Shown here: positions 20,132 to 31,781 of the stretch, in pieces
Layout: each line of letters starts with the position of its first letter
Numbering within the stretch: position 1 is the first letter of the stretch
Assembly (NCBI GenBank): GCA_019096155.1
Contig: JAHCVI010000001.1
Coordinates: 11,842,001 to 11,906,000, forward strand
Source of the DNA: Staphylotrichum longicolle
Lineage: Eukaryota; Ascomycota; Sordariomycetes; Sordariales; Chaetomiaceae
Length of the DNA: 64,000 nt
Direction of reading: 5' to 3'
Program-made: the position numbers and the translations under genes
Notes under the pieces: model-generated
Told to the model about the DNA's origin: nothing
Database searches by the model: none
The model's input: the letters and a program-made list of their open reading frames with translations, nothing else

Positions 20132-20629
20132 CCTCGATCTGTCCAGCAGAGAGACCCCAATGCGCCCCGCGCGTGCAACCCTGGCGCAAAGATTCCTGAG
20201 GAGCGGCAGCTTGGGGACTAGACGCAAAAACAGGGTGTCGTTGTCATAACGTTATTGTGGTTATCGGAACCGCCGAGTCGAAGTTTGGTGGCTCGCGCGG
20301 CCTGAGCAAGACCCCGACTGCACAATGTCAACAAAACGAGGCAACAGCACTGGAATGTCGAATCGCCTGAGAGGGGAGAAAGTGGGTCTCGCCCTTCCGC
20401 GAACATCCCGCGCTGTCAGCTGACTGGCAGCCGGGACCCGCCGGCCCACATTTTCAGGTCAGTGGGGCTTCCCTGAGTGGTCCGTGCCACAACCCAGCCC
20501 ACAGCCGCCCACCAAATCAGCAAAACTAATCGAAATTCGAGACTGTCTTGAAATTTCGCAGTCCTGCTCCCCGGCACCGAAACCCTCTCCCGAACTCGTC
20601 ATCCGCAGCACTCAGAACAAGTCGCAAAG
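20132..20629. promoter_or_regulatory. Divergent promoter region, slx4 / ribosomal protein eS21
   Basis: About 500 bases between divergent ATGs. No coding region is credible. The part just before 20630 should be the 5' leader of the ribosomal protein gene. Confidence 0.5.
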
Positions 20630-20971
20630 ATGGAGAACGACCGTGGTGAAATCGTCGACCTGTAAGCCCGCCCTGCTCGACGACAATTCTTGGACCGCAG
20701 TCCGCACACGCAGTCGTACTGACACCAGGCCCCATCCAGTTACGTCCCCCGCAAGTGCTCTGCGACGGGCAGAATCATCAAGGCCAAGGACCACGGTTCG
20801 TGCCAGATCACCATCGCCAAGGTCGACGAGAACGGCCGGGCCATCCAGGGCGAGAACATCATCTACGCTCTGTCCGGTTTCGTCCGCGCCATGGGCGAGA
20901 GCGACGATGCCCTGAACCGCCTCGCTCAGCGTGACGGCCTCCTCAAGAACGTCTGGAGCGCCCAGCGGTAG
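20630..20971 (+). CDS. rps21: 40S ribosomal protein eS21
   Basis: Two exons, 20630-20661 and 20740-20971, encode 87 residues, the normal length of fungal eS21. The protein opens MENDRGEIVDLYVPRKCSA and continues RIIKAKDHGSCQI, DENGRAIQGENIIYALSGF and RAMGESDDALNRLAQRDG, all signature segments of the family. The short first exon and an intron after the eleventh codon resemble other fungal ribosomal protein genes. It is a component of the small cytosolic subunit near the mRNA exit region. Coding sequence is expected to be highly expressed. Nothing unusual is seen. Confidence 0.97.
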
Positions 20972-22748
20972 ATTACGACAGCTAGCGGTTTGGAAGGGAG
21001 GATGGTGCGTCCAACCCCCACGCTCCGCGCTTTATCGGCGCATCCCCGCTGACACGAGGCAGATGTGCGTTTAATCGACGACGACGACGGGCGCCTCTAC
21101 ATGATTAGACGAAGGGCAACGGGACGACGGCTGGGCATGGATTCTTTTTCGGAAATGCATCTTTGCCGATACTCGATGGCGTCAACGGACATTGTCTCTC
21201 GGAACAAATAAACTGGCATCGTGATCACGCTTTGTCCCTGCTTCGCTCGGTTTTCCCACTCTCGATCCTCGATCCTCGTGAAAGCGACCGGCTAGCAAAG
21301 TCTCCCTCGATCCATGCTCAATGTTGGGGGAGTTTGGGGCTACCTCGATAGCTTCCGTGCCGTAAATCAAGCCCAGGCCACGAAAAAGCCGTGACGAAGA
21401 AGTCGCTCGTCATGGTACAGATACGGGTCTGACACGCTGGAACTCACATCCTGCGCACCAGTTTCTCATGTTCCTGACCAGACAATGGTTTTTTGGTTTC
21501 CTGTGGTCGCGCTGGGAAGTCTCCAACCTTTTCATGGGGCTCGGTTCCCCCAATGGGCAGTGCCTGCCCTGCTGCCTCTTGGAAGCCCAGCTCCATGTTT
21601 CATTCCCTTAATCCACGTTCACACCCGAGACACCAAACCCCGCATGCTCCCCTCGTTGTGGCCTTACATGAGAACTGAGTACCTTGTCGTGGGTTTTTGA
21701 TGTCACCCGCGGTCAGATTGTAAAGAGACGGAAACTCAAGTGCGCATCAACCGACCCTTGACCATCCATCTTATGATGACCGCCCTCCCGGAAGCTCTCC
21801 GCATTCCTCATCGTGGTTAGGTTTTCAGCGTGGGTCACCATTCACGAAGATCTCTTTCTTGTTGAGCTGTGGTTGACCAGGCCAACCTCATGAAGCTCTC
21901 TTCACCTGGTCACCTCATCGTATGGCCTTCTTGTTGGGAAATGCTGCCCCAGCGCCGTGGGTAATCTCCTGCCATTCCCAGCACGGGTGCTCTCGTACGT
22001 ATGGAGGTTTCAAGGGGCGCTCTACTCAACATAGGCCAGTGTTGATACAACTGACCATCATTAGAGTTCGAATCATCTTTTCCACATTTCCGTCAGCCTT
22101 TTTCCGTCTCAGTATTAACCTGCTCAAGTGCTTGGCTTTTCACATCCACCCTGCCCGATTCGTGCTTCAAGACACTGGAACAGTTGCGGGGGCTTCCAGG
22201 TGACAAACGGTTCGGTGTTGTCAGTCCAACAGTGGGCTGTAATCTTCCTCGTTTATGTTGCGCTGTTCTCAGATTTCCAATGGCTCCATTTTTTGAACGG
22301 TTCTGCCGTGGAGCGGTTGGCTCGAGGTAAAAAAGGCACAGGATGAAGCAATCCAGTTCTATACAGTAGGATCCAGACTTAGAAAAAAGCAATCTTTTCT
22401 GCAGTGGTAGATGTTATTCATGGGATAGAAGCTCGCTTCGAAATCTACCGAGATACAGAGGACAGTTCGTATCCAAACTTGTTGATGTGGATTCTCAACG
22501 GTGACCTTGTTGGAGTTGGTGATGGTGGTTTTGTGTGTTGACGTCATGAACCACCGGAAGTTAATACATGGATCTTGCTGCGTCATCACTGATACAGGCA
22601 ACTCAAACCACTCAAAACACCACCCCCTTGCTCTTTCCAACTGCTGCACAACCCATACCTCAAAATTTCAACACAAGATCCACGGTAAAGCCAGTCACCC
22701 ACCTATCAACTCTATCATCGCACAGTGACACCAAACACATCATCCACA
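20972..22748. other. Long intergenic region, no gene recognised
   Basis: About 1.8 kb between eS21 and the SDR gene. All open frames on both strands are short and featureless, and no spliced model with a domain could be built. It should hold the eS21 3' untranslated region and the SDR promoter. A non-coding transcript cannot be excluded. Confidence 0.5.
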
Positions 22749-23823
22749 ATGTCCGAACATTTCAGCAAGAGCGGCAGCTTCGAAGCCGTTCCGCAAAAGG
22801 CTCAGGCTCAGGACCTCCCAGGGTGAGAGATTGTTCCTCTCAGATGCAAAAACAGTTGCCTTTGCTGACTCTTTCTTTGCAGACTTGAGAAGAACATGGA
22901 ACCCTCGAGCGAGTCGACAAAACTGGAGGGCGATGGCCAGGCCTACGAGTACCTCGCCGCCGGCAAGCTCAAGGGTTGCAAGGCGTTGATCACGGGCGGA
23001 GAGTGAGCTTCCCTTCAATCATTCGTTTCGGATTTGGGAAACTAACGTAACCAGTTCCGGCATCGGCCGCTCCATCGCCGTGCTGTATGCCCGTGAGGGT
23101 GCCGACGTCAGCATCGTCTACCTCCCTGAGGAGCAGCCAGACGCCGAGGACACCAAGAAGATGGTCGAGAAGGAGGGCCGCAAGTGCCTGCTCATTCCCG
23201 GCGATCTGATGGACTACAAGAAGTGCAAGGAGGCCGTCGACAAGCATGTCGAGGCCTTTGGCGTCATCCACGTGCTGGTCAACAACGCCTCCAAGCAGAT
23301 CATGTGCGAGGACTTTGCCGAGATTGACCTCGACAATGTCGAGAGTTCGTTCAAGAGCAACATCCTGCAGATGTTTGCCATGACCAAGTATTCGCTTCCA
23401 CACATGAAGAAGGGCGCGTCGTACGTCACTTTCCCGTTCCCCACGGCTCACTCATTAGGACATCATCACTGACAATCCCTTCCCAGGATCATCAACACAA
23501 CTTCCACCGTCGCTTTCCGCGGCACCTCTTCCATGGTTGACTACGCCGCCACCAAGGGCGCCATCGTCTCCTTCACGCGGTCTCTCGCCAAGAACCTCAT
23601 GCCCAAGGGCATCCGCGTCAACGCCGTCGCCCCCGGTCCCGTGCACACGCCGCTGCAGCCGGCGTCGCGGCCCGCTGAGCAGATGGAAGGGTTCGGCTCC
23701 AAGGGCGGCATCGGGCGTATCGGGCAGCCGAGCGAGATCGCGCCCAGTTATGTGTTTTTGGCAAGCAAGGACTCGGAGTTGTACTATGGGCAGGTGCTGC
23801 ATGCCTATCCTCTGGGCGATTAA
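22749..23823 (+). CDS. Short-chain dehydrogenase/reductase (GSP39 / glucose-dehydrogenase-like)
   Basis: Four exons: 22749-22822, 22883-23002, 23055-23420 and 23487-23823, 298 residues. The nucleotide-binding motif is TGGDSGIG (residues 62-69) and the NNAS motif is at 141-144. The catalytic Ser, Tyr and Lys are about 193, 206 and 210 (YAATKGA). The N-terminal extension before the Rossmann fold and the ending HAYPLGD-type tail resemble bacterial general-stress proteins 39 and fungal relatives. These are classical SDRs using NAD(P)H on small alcohols, sugars or ketones; the natural substrate is unknown. The C-terminus is a little short: other members end with GG after the last strand, and here it stops at LGD. 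Family call firm. Confidence 0.93.
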
Positions 23824-24243
23824 GAGGGTCGAGTGCCTAGAGATTGTGAGGGTACGTGGGAGTTCTGACGCGGAAGCCATGGTCAACTTCCGATCTTTTA
23901 ATTTACTTAATGGTCCATACTTGTTCCTCGATCATTGCAACCATCGACGAGCTTGGATTTTGTGGTTGTGAGCATGCAGATTAATGGCTGCCATGAATCC
24001 CAGGGGTGTTTCGGCCCCCACGGCAGCATGGTTCCCTTCACAATGCTGCCGGGCCCCGCAGATGTCTGTTGGTGGCTGGATGATCCAAGTTTGAATTTTA
24101 TGTTTTCCCAGATGACCACCCTTTTCCGGTGAGCCAGTTTGTTCTCGCCCATAAAGGCGCTCGCCGCATTCAACGCAATCAAACAATTTATTATTATCAT
24201 ACCAGACTCGTTCCACCCAGTACCTACCTAACCAGTTATTGCC
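23824..24243. other. Intergenic region
   Basis: About 420 bases between two genes in the same orientation. It includes TACCTACCTAACC just before the next ATG, a kind of TAGGT/ACCTA sequence seen in several intergenic spots of this window. No gene is recognised. Confidence 0.45.
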
Positions 24244-25678
24244 ATGGCGGACGTGATCCTGAATCCAGCAATTATCGCAGGTAAATACCTACCGGCCATC
24301 TTCGTTGAATGTCACCCGAAGCTGCAGCCAGAACTCGCGGGCGGAGACTGACATCGTCCTAATCACAGCGCTCCCGCCAGGAAGCCAGATTCTTCGGGTC
24401 GACCCGCACGGAAAGACAAATGTACAGAGTCACGTAACCGGACTCACCTGCTTGATCGCTGTGTAGGTAGTAATGAAGAAAGATGGCTCACTAACAGTTC
24501 GCCTGCATCCAGTGGTCCAAGGGCATGAGAATTGACGTCGCCCAGAGTGGAAACACGAAAAGCTACTTCGTCAAAGTAAGTTAAGCCTCATGTCTCTAAG
24601 TCGAGCAGAGTTGACCGACTCTCCCCTTTAAGTTGATTGACCAAGAAGAGTACGTCGGGATGGCTGAGGCGGAGTACGAAGGACAAAAAGCCATATCCTC
24701 TGTGATCCCAGAGCACGCGGTAGAGCCAATTGCCTGGGGATACTACGAAGGAGACCGGACCAAGGCTTGGTTCCTGACGCATTTTCGCCATCTTCTCCCC
24801 GAGAAGCCCGATCTCTCCCAGCTACTTCCTATCGTCAGGAAGTTGCATCTCGATTCAGCATCCCCGACAGGAAAGTTCGGTTTCCATGTCACCCCCTTTT
24901 TCGGACCGCCGCCCATGATTGTTTACTGGACGGACAACTGGGAAGAGTTCTGGACTCGCGAGTTTTGCTCAGGGTTAGAATACGCCCAGCGCATGCGCGG
25001 TGATGACCCTGAGCTGCAAGAGGTAGCGAGAGACTTCATCGACAAGGTCGTGCCCAGGCTATTGCGGCCGCTTCAGACAGGAGGGCGAAACATCAAACCA
25101 AGTTTGTGTCACGGCGATCTTTGGGATGGCAACATTCAGCTGGATAAGGCCACCAAAGAGCCTATCCTGTTTGATCCGTGCCCGTTCTATGGGCACCACG
25201 AGATGGACCTCCAGTGCATGCGCAGCCCTCGGTACTCGGTTGGGTTGGACTTTGTGAAGCTGTACGGAACGGTTGGCGCGTCCGAGCCTACTGCGGACTT
25301 TGATGATCGAAATGCCTTGTATGCCGTGTGAGTATCTGCCCACCCCTGGGAATGACTCCAAGCCATACGGATGTGAGTGAGCTCATGCGTCGCCAGGCGT
25401 ACTGATATCATGACGGCGGGAATGTGGTCTCAATGGGCCCATCTCTTGGAGAAGTAGGTTTGAACCGTGGTTCTTTGGAAAAGTGTCGAGATTGACATGA
25501 AACTCACTCGTGTAGGGCCAAAGAAGAAATGCGCAGGCTTATCGCAAAGCATCCCGACGGGCTCGCAGGGTTTAATGGTGACTTGACTCCCACTTTGATA
25601 GAGGTCGACACTGCCGCCCCGACTCCGACCCCCCGAAGTGCGACTGGCGCTGTGAAAGAGAAGTTGGTCATCGGTTAG
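24244..25678 (+). CDS. Fructosamine/ketosamine-3-kinase family protein
   Basis: Six exons: 24244-24280, 24369-24433, 24513-24575, 24633-25327, 25397-25453 and 25516-25678, all phases matching, 359 residues. An alternative acceptor at 24498 would add five residues in frame, but it lies too close to the CTAAC branch site. The family hallmarks are SYFVK (substrate/ATP lobe), a hinge-like AWFLTHF, the catalytic loop LCHGDLWDGNI and the metal-binding ILFDPCPFYGHHEMDL. Fructosamine-3-kinases phosphorylate Amadori products on proteins so that they break down, a protein-repair role. Fungal relatives are often annotated as protein kinase-like (PF03881), and their substrates are untested. The gene stands alone. 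The third exon is tiny, so its borders carry the most uncertainty. Confidence 0.88.
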
Positions 25679-26566
25679 ATTTGAGGGTTCTATGTCCCTC
25701 CAACTCCCTGCATGCGGTAGGTAGACCGTCCCGACCTACCTCGCACCTCGTTTCCTTTGAGGTTGAGATTTGGAGCTCTCGGGTATTTCATGATAACGAC
25801 TTTAGATGCAATATTCACAGAGCGATATTCACATCCTCCGCGCGGTGAACAATATCTACAACCTGGCTAGGCGCATTGCTCAAGCCTTCTTAGTTCCATC
25901 CTTCGCCGACATGACTGATGTTATTCCCTGGTTTCAGGGATTACCGAGCATTCGGAATGAGGGTAACAGGCGGTAGGATAACTCGGTTTACTTTCGAATT
26001 TCTGGGGATCGCACGGGCTAGAAAATCTCAAGTCATCATCTGAGGTTCATGACTTGGATCATGCAACTGAAAGAGAAACGCCCAACACAGAGCCCAAGTG
26101 GCAACCAGCGCCTATTTTAGCAACCCGCCCAGCAAGCGCCGTCCCTGATTCGCCGTCTCCACCTCTGTGCATGCAGCTGGCCATTAGTGAGCCCAGACCT
26201 TCGTCCGAACCGGCAGGTCGCTGGTCCCTGAGCCGAGCGGGTGTTACCCCTCATGCCCTTTCAGCTCCCACACGCTCCACCCCCACCGCCGAGTCTGGGC
26301 CTCTGGAGTGAGCCTGGCAGTGTGCCTGCAGCGCCGCGTCGCGAATCGATGCCGTTTGCGACTCTGGTGTTTATCACGACTTTAACAGGAAATTCTCACT
26401 CAACTCGCCTTTAGGGCCATAAATAACGCCCAGATCCTCACGAGCACATTCTCACGGAATCAGCAAGCAGCCTCACTCATCAGACACTCCATCTACCCCG
26501 GTCGCTTCCTCCTCCTTGGGCCTCAAAACTCACCACTCCCCTCCCGATAAGGCCCCCAACACCACC
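25679..26566. other. Intergenic region with the LYC1-like promoter
   Basis: About 890 bases between tandem genes. No domain-bearing frame is present. The 3' part, close to 26567, is C/T-rich, like many fungal 5' leaders. Confidence 0.5.
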
Positions 26567-27679
26567 ATGGCCGCCCAACCAGAGCTTCAACCCCCCGAGC
26601 CCATCACCCCCGCGGACGTGGTCTTCACCGAAGCCACGCCGCACCAGCGGGTGCTCTCCTGGGAGCTCAACGGCGCCTCGTGGGCGCCGCCCATGACCAT
26701 CGAGCAGTACGTCGGGCGCGAGACCACCCTCTCGCAGACCGCGCTCTCCGCCAACGGCGGCACAAAGTACTTCATCCTGCACCCCAAGACGGACCCGGAG
26801 ACCATCGTGTCCGCCTGCGAGGTCACCACCAAGCGCGCCGTCGTCGCCTCGTCGAACGAAGTCCGCGAGGTCGCCGCCTACTCCATCGCCAGCGTCTTCA
26901 CCAACCCGCGCTTCCGCGAGCAGGGCATGGCCGGGTACATGCTGCGGCAGGTGCAGGCCGCCGTCGACAGCACCGCCGAGTGCGGCGCGCTGTACAGCGA
27001 CATCGGGCGCAAGTACTACACCCGCCTCGGGTGGAAGGACTTCCGCAGCCCGCAGGTGCTGCTGCACTTTGCCGGCGAAGGGCAGGAGTTCACCGCGCCG
27101 GAGGGCGTGAGCCTGCTCAAGTCCGAGGACGTGCCCCAGCTGTGCGAGCGGGACGTGGCTGCCGTGAAGGCGCGGTTCCAGCGGTACGCGGAGAGCGGGG
27201 ACGGAAAGACGCACGTCGCGTTCCTGCCGACGGCGGAGCAGCTGGCGTGGCACTTTGCGCGGGACAAGTACGTGTGCCAGACGTTGCTGGGGCGCGAGGT
27301 GGTCTACCGCGGGGCCAAGACGGCGGATGGGAACGCGTGGATCTACTGGGACCACGACCTGCGCGAGAAGAAGCTGAAGGTGCTGCGGATCGTGACGGGC
27401 GAGGGGGATGGGGAGGAGAAGAGGCGAGGGGATGTCAGGGCGCTGGTGCTCGCTGCGCTGGTGGAGGCGAAGGACTGGGGGCTGCACAAGGTGCTGGTGT
27501 GGGAGCCATCGGTGGATGTGGCTGCGGTTGCCACGGACCTGTGGCGGGATCTGGGTCCCGGGCTGGAGGTCGTGTTCGATGAGAGGGAGGACGGGTCGAT
27601 TCCGAGCCTGCGCTGGAAGCAGGGGAAGTCGCTGGATGCCGTGGTGTGGGAGGACGATGAGTATTATGCCTGGTGCTAG
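26567..27679 (+). CDS. LYC1-type GNAT acetyltransferase
   Basis: Single exon of 370 residues from the ATG at 26567, which sits in a good context (CACCATGGC). The open frame continues upstream without another ATG. The N-terminal half is a GNAT domain with the acetyl-CoA motif REQGMAGYML (about 118-127), preceded by SIASVFTNPRF and followed by GALYSDIGRKYYTRLGW. The C-terminal half matches the LYC1 lid region, with an AWIYWDHDLREKKLKVLRI strand pair and the ending AVVWEDDEYYAWC. Yarrowia LYC1 acetylates lysine at N6 to start lysine catabolism; homologues are widespread in filamentous fungi, where function is mostly inferred. Codon use is strongly GC-biased, producing long antisense frames that I left out. 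Confidence 0.9.
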   Translation: MAAQPELQPPEPITPADVVFTEATPHQRVLSWELNGASWAPPMTIEQYVGRETTLSQTALSANGGTKYFILHPKTDPETIVSACEVTTKRAVVASSNEVREVAAYSIASVFTNPRFREQGMAGYMLRQVQAAVDSTAECGALYSDIGRKYYTRLGWKDFRSPQVLLHFAGEGQEFTAPEGVSLLKSEDVPQLCERDVAAVKARFQRYAESGDGKTHVAFLPTAEQLAWHFARDKYVCQTLLGREVVYRGAKTADGNAWIYWDHDLREKKLKVLRIVTGEGDGEEKRRGDVRALVLAALVEAKDWGLHKVLVWEPSVDVAAVATDLWRDLGPGLEVVFDEREDGSIPSLRWKQGKSLDAVVWEDDEYYAWC

Positions 27680-29018
27680 GAGGACCAGTTGGACAATGAG
27701 AAAAGCCTTGATATTGCCAGCTATGCATGGCGCCGTACGTGTTTACCCCTCCCTTGATCTGGCCCTCTTTTCACTGAGATTATCTGGCAGAATCTAAGAC
27801 GATTTCCATCGGGGTTTGCCTACAACTGCGCAGAAGAGGCACATCAGTTTCAAGGATTGAGTCCAGACAGCCCCACTGCCTGCCTCGTTTTGAATGACAC
27901 AAGGCTTGATTGAACTGCCGCGGAACCCTGGTCCTGGGGCTTTTGTTCATCGGTTGGTATTGTGCCAATATTTAAGCGCTTGTTGACGCGTCCTCTCCGG
28001 TATCCGGACCTCCTTGGCCCTCGTCCGCAATGTCAAGCGCTGAGTGGGCCGAATCCGAAGGCTGAGAGACTCTGAGACATGTGTTCCCATGAACCTGCAG
28101 CTTGATAATGGTGCAGAGATACAGCGTGGGCCTTGAATCATCATTTTATGCTGATAATTACTTTACGATAGCCACGGCCGACTTTCAGAGTCCTCTGTTC
28201 TGGACGACGCATGTCTTCGGAGAGAGCTCAACTGCCCCGACTCCCCGCGGCGTGCTTCTGCAATCTCGGCGCCTTCGGTAAACCACCTGGAATGCCTAGC
28301 GCAATTCTAGCGCGGGATCCAGTGCAACAGCGTGTTTCTCTGCAGCTCAGCTTGGCCAAACTTGGCTTCGCGGGAGCCAGGGGTCCCTGTATCGGTGACC
28401 GGGGACGGTTGCTGATTGGGACAGAGGGAGCCTTGGGGAACACCAGATAACTGGGCTGCATGACACTCGAGGTCCAGAACAGAAACACGGTGAGAATATT
28501 GCCCGTTGCCGATGATCCGTCAGCTTCGCCCCAGAGCCCAGCCCCACGCGGAGCCTCGTCTTCATGCCACAGCACACGGACGCGGGTCGTCGGAGGGAGT
28601 CGGAGGCTGAAGGGTTGAGGTGACCCCGCTCCAGATCCCCCAGATTCATCTGTGCGAGGTCTCGGAGGGCTCTCTTGGCCCTGCGTGTCAGAGAGGGTTC
28701 CTGAAGCCACCACGCCGCCAAGGCCCTCCCCTATCGCCAAGACATACATAACTCTCAAGAAGTCGGGCCCCTAAAGTCTGGACCATCCACCCTTGCGGAG
28801 TCTCAGACGCCGCTGTCGTTTCTTTGCCACAAAACAATCATCTCTGAGAGCATTCATTGCACAACTCAACAAGACTCGGAGCAATACCTCTCCTCCGCTT
28901 TTCGTTTCCCGACTCCACCCAAAAGGCCGCATCCACGGCCTGCTATGCCTCCACAGCACACCATACTCCGCCTCACTTTGTCGCACTCTGCGAGTCGGGA
29001 ATTACTGGGCCACACTTG
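27680..29018. other. Intergenic region, no gene recognised
   Basis: About 1.3 kb. The longest frames (for example 28228-28758 on the minus strand) are Pro/Ser/Arg-rich without motifs and are treated as chance. The right end should carry the promoter of the DUF7708-type locus. Confidence 0.5.
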
Positions 29019-31451
29019 ATGGATCCCGGCATCCCCACACCCAAGATCCCCGAAGACCAGCCGACACCCGGAGCTGGCCCACTGATCTACCGCTCTCCGT
29101 TCGATGCCGTGACCGAACATGTCTCCACCAGCCTCATCCAGGAGACCCCGGCGCGGCCGTTGCTGTTGGACGTCGTTGTGAGGCGGTTCTCGTCGCCATC
29201 CTTCAACGCCAACGAGCAGCGTCTGACGCAGCACATCGACCATGCCCGGACGGCCTACGCGAGGGCCTTTGTGGCCATTCAGAAGTCGGTCAAGGATGTT
29301 GACGCCGAGGCCATCCTCTCGCGCAGCTCCCAGACCGACGTGGCCAAGACGGCGATGGAGCTGCTCAACGACCCGTCGTCGAGTGATGCGAAAAGCCGCA
29401 CCTCCCGCTTCATAGACATCCTGCACCATTATACTGGCGTTTTTGACGTGCTCTCCCAAGCCGGCGACTTTGGATACCTGGCAGTCATCTGGGGCGGGAT
29501 GAGGCTGATGCTGATGGTAAGCATTCCATCTCTGACCATGCGAAAAAGGGGCTGACAACAACCAGATGGCCAAGAACAAAAAGGAGTTACTCTCCAAAGT
29601 CACCGATATGCTCGTCGAGATCGGCCTTACGCTCTCCCGGATCGAGGTGTACGCCAAGCTGTACCCCACGGCGCGCATGGTCGAGCTCATCTCGATGATC
29701 TACGCCGCCGTTGCCGATTTTCTCGAAGAGGTCATCGTCGCCTTCAAGCAAAAGTCAGGCTTCCGCAAGATGCTGTCCTCTCTTGTTCGCCCGTTTGACG
29801 AGAAGTTTGGCCGCGCCATGGAGCGCATCCACCGGCTCGAGAGCTGCATCGAGAAGGACGCCATCCTCCTCCACGCTCTGCAAAAGGCTAGCATGGCGCA
29901 GCAGCAACTCGACACCTACCTCCACCAAACCCACCTCGCGGCGACCCTCACCGCGGCTACACCGCACAACAACCCCCTCGGCCCGCAGCCCACCACCCAG
30001 CAGATCCCCGACATCTTCGTCCAAATCAAACAGACCCTCTTCGTCGGCTTCCCCTCCCAGGCCTCCTACCACGAGTCCCTCGCGGCAACCTACAGCGTCA
30101 CCGCCCGCGCCTGGGAGGAATGGTTCGCCGTCGAGCAAGCCACCTCCCCTCCGCGGCGCCGGCCCACGCACGCATCGCCGCCCCTGACTCTACCTCTCCA
30201 ACTCCTCCGCCCACCGGCCCCTCCCGCCTCAGCCGCGGCCTCTGCGACGCGCCCGACCACCAGCACGCCCTGCAGTGGGTGGCCCAGCAGCGCAAGCTGA
30301 CCCTCACATCCCGAGCGCCTACCTGATCTGGGCGCAGGGCATGACGGTGCACACGGCCGTCGCCTCGCTCATCTTCCAGGTGCTGCAGCAGCGGCCCGCG
30401 GCGGTGGTCGAGCTGAACCTGGACATGAACATGTTTGTGCGCGCGACGACGTCGGTCAAGAGCCTGTGGGACGTGTTCACCTACCTGATGAAGAACCTGG
30501 GCGGCTGTCTGATCTACGTGGTCATCGGCTCGACGGGCGAGGACGAGTTCGCCATCGTCGACAAGTTCCAGAAGACGGTGGATAGCTGGGATGGCCCGCC
30601 GATCTATGTCACCATGATCCACCCGTACCACGAGGGGTTTGGCGGCCTGGAGGGCGCGACCGACCTGGATGGGCTGTACGACGTGCACCCGAGGCTGACG
30701 ACGACGGACGCGCTGCACCATGTGCTGATGCTGGAGCTGGATATCCACCAGGTGGACGAGACGATCCAGACGGTGCTGTGGGAGGCGGTGTGGCGGGAGA
30801 CGCGGTATGCCTCGGTCGGGGTGTGCTTTACGCGGGTCGTGGAGATGGTGCAGAGCGCGGCGGACGAGTTGGGGAGTGAGGCCGGGCTGACGGACAAGGC
30901 GCGGGGGTTGTGGATGGACGGTGTGCAGAAGTGGATTGACCATCCCGTGGCGTCCAACTGCACGCGGGAACTGGTGCAGCGGCATCTCGATATCGTTGAT
31001 CTGGCCATGCCCGAGGACATCCGGGCCGCTATCAGCCGCCATCTGAAGCGTCTTGTGCTGCGGATCGACGAGAGCAAGGCCGGTTCTTTCGCCTCGCGGT
31101 CCATGACGGAGGTGCAGCGCAACCGCGTCTGGGACCCGGATGAAGGCCGCCATTGTCCCGGGCGCCGAGGCCACGTTCTGCACCAGCATTCGCGAGGTGG
31201 TGGCGGATGCCCTGGAGGAGTACTCCGAGGTGCCCCTCAAAACGCCAGGCAGGCCGGCTCCGTCGTGATCAGACTGCTGAATGATCGGTTTGGGATGGAC
31301 GGCGACTTCAAAGAGCTCCATGTCTATGGATGGAGATCTGATGGCGAAGGGTATCACGGAAGCTGTCATGGTGGGTTTTGCGGGCACCATCGAGGCGCTG
31401 TCGGAGCCTGAGGAGCCTGAGGAGCCGAGGACGTGTTGGTGGAAGAGATGA
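29019..31451 (+). pseudogene. Frameshifted DUF7708-type STAND/NLR-like gene
   Basis: Exon 1 (29019-29516) and the start of exon 2 (from 29566) are intact. They encode the DUF7708-like N-terminal module of many fungal STAND proteins: YLAVIWGGMRLMLM, then KELLSKVTDMLVEIGLTLSRIE and YPTARMVELISMIYAA. After WEEWF (about 30120) the conserved text moves between frames. It is in frame 1 to about 30150, then another frame to about 30300, then a third (IWAQGMTVHTAVASLIFQVL to about 31138). It changes frame again near 31139, 31260 and 31330 before ending EPEEPEEP and a stop at 31451. Junctions lack usable splice signals, so at least five indels are inferred. The P-loop region shows no GKT. The family is linked to fungal non-self recognition. 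Pseudogene is the best reading; clustered sequencing errors are the alternative. Confidence 0.65.
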
Positions 31452-31781
31452 GCGAGTGATTTTTGGGTCAGCGAAGATACCTATTTGGATTGGATTGTAA
31501 CTTGCCTCTGTTGTCTCTCTCATGTCTGTGCCATATTGGTTTCCTTTTTCCTTTCCTTTCCTGTCAAGGTTGGTATCGGCAGCACGCTATCGGTGTCAAC
31601 TACTGCTCTGGCAGTCTTGACTGTTGCTCCGTGAACAAGGGGGAGGGGGGGGGGTGGCCTTGTTCTGTCCTGTCATCTGAGCATGCAGTCGGTTTGGGGC
31701 CGGCCAGGGGAATCCACCAGAGGTACATACGTGAATCGAATTATCTATCTGGTATCTTGTGCCCCCAACCTTAATGCCGCA
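31452..31781. other. Intergenic region with a G-run
   Basis: About 330 bases between the 3' ends of the broken STAND-like locus and the rhodopsin-fold gene. A run of G interrupted by a single A lies at 31639-31656. No gene is recognised. Confidence 0.5.

Noticed and set aside
26480..27487. 335-codon minus-strand frame opposite the LYC1-like gene
   Set aside because: Antisense shadow rich in Arg, Gly and Pro with no domain.
28228..28758. 176-codon minus-strand frame in an intergenic region
   Set aside because: Low-complexity Pro/Ser/Arg composition, no motif, no supporting splice or start context.
30098..31390. 430-codon minus-strand frame opposite the STAND-like locus
   Set aside because: His/Arg/Gln-rich shadow; the plus strand carries the recognisable conserved segments.
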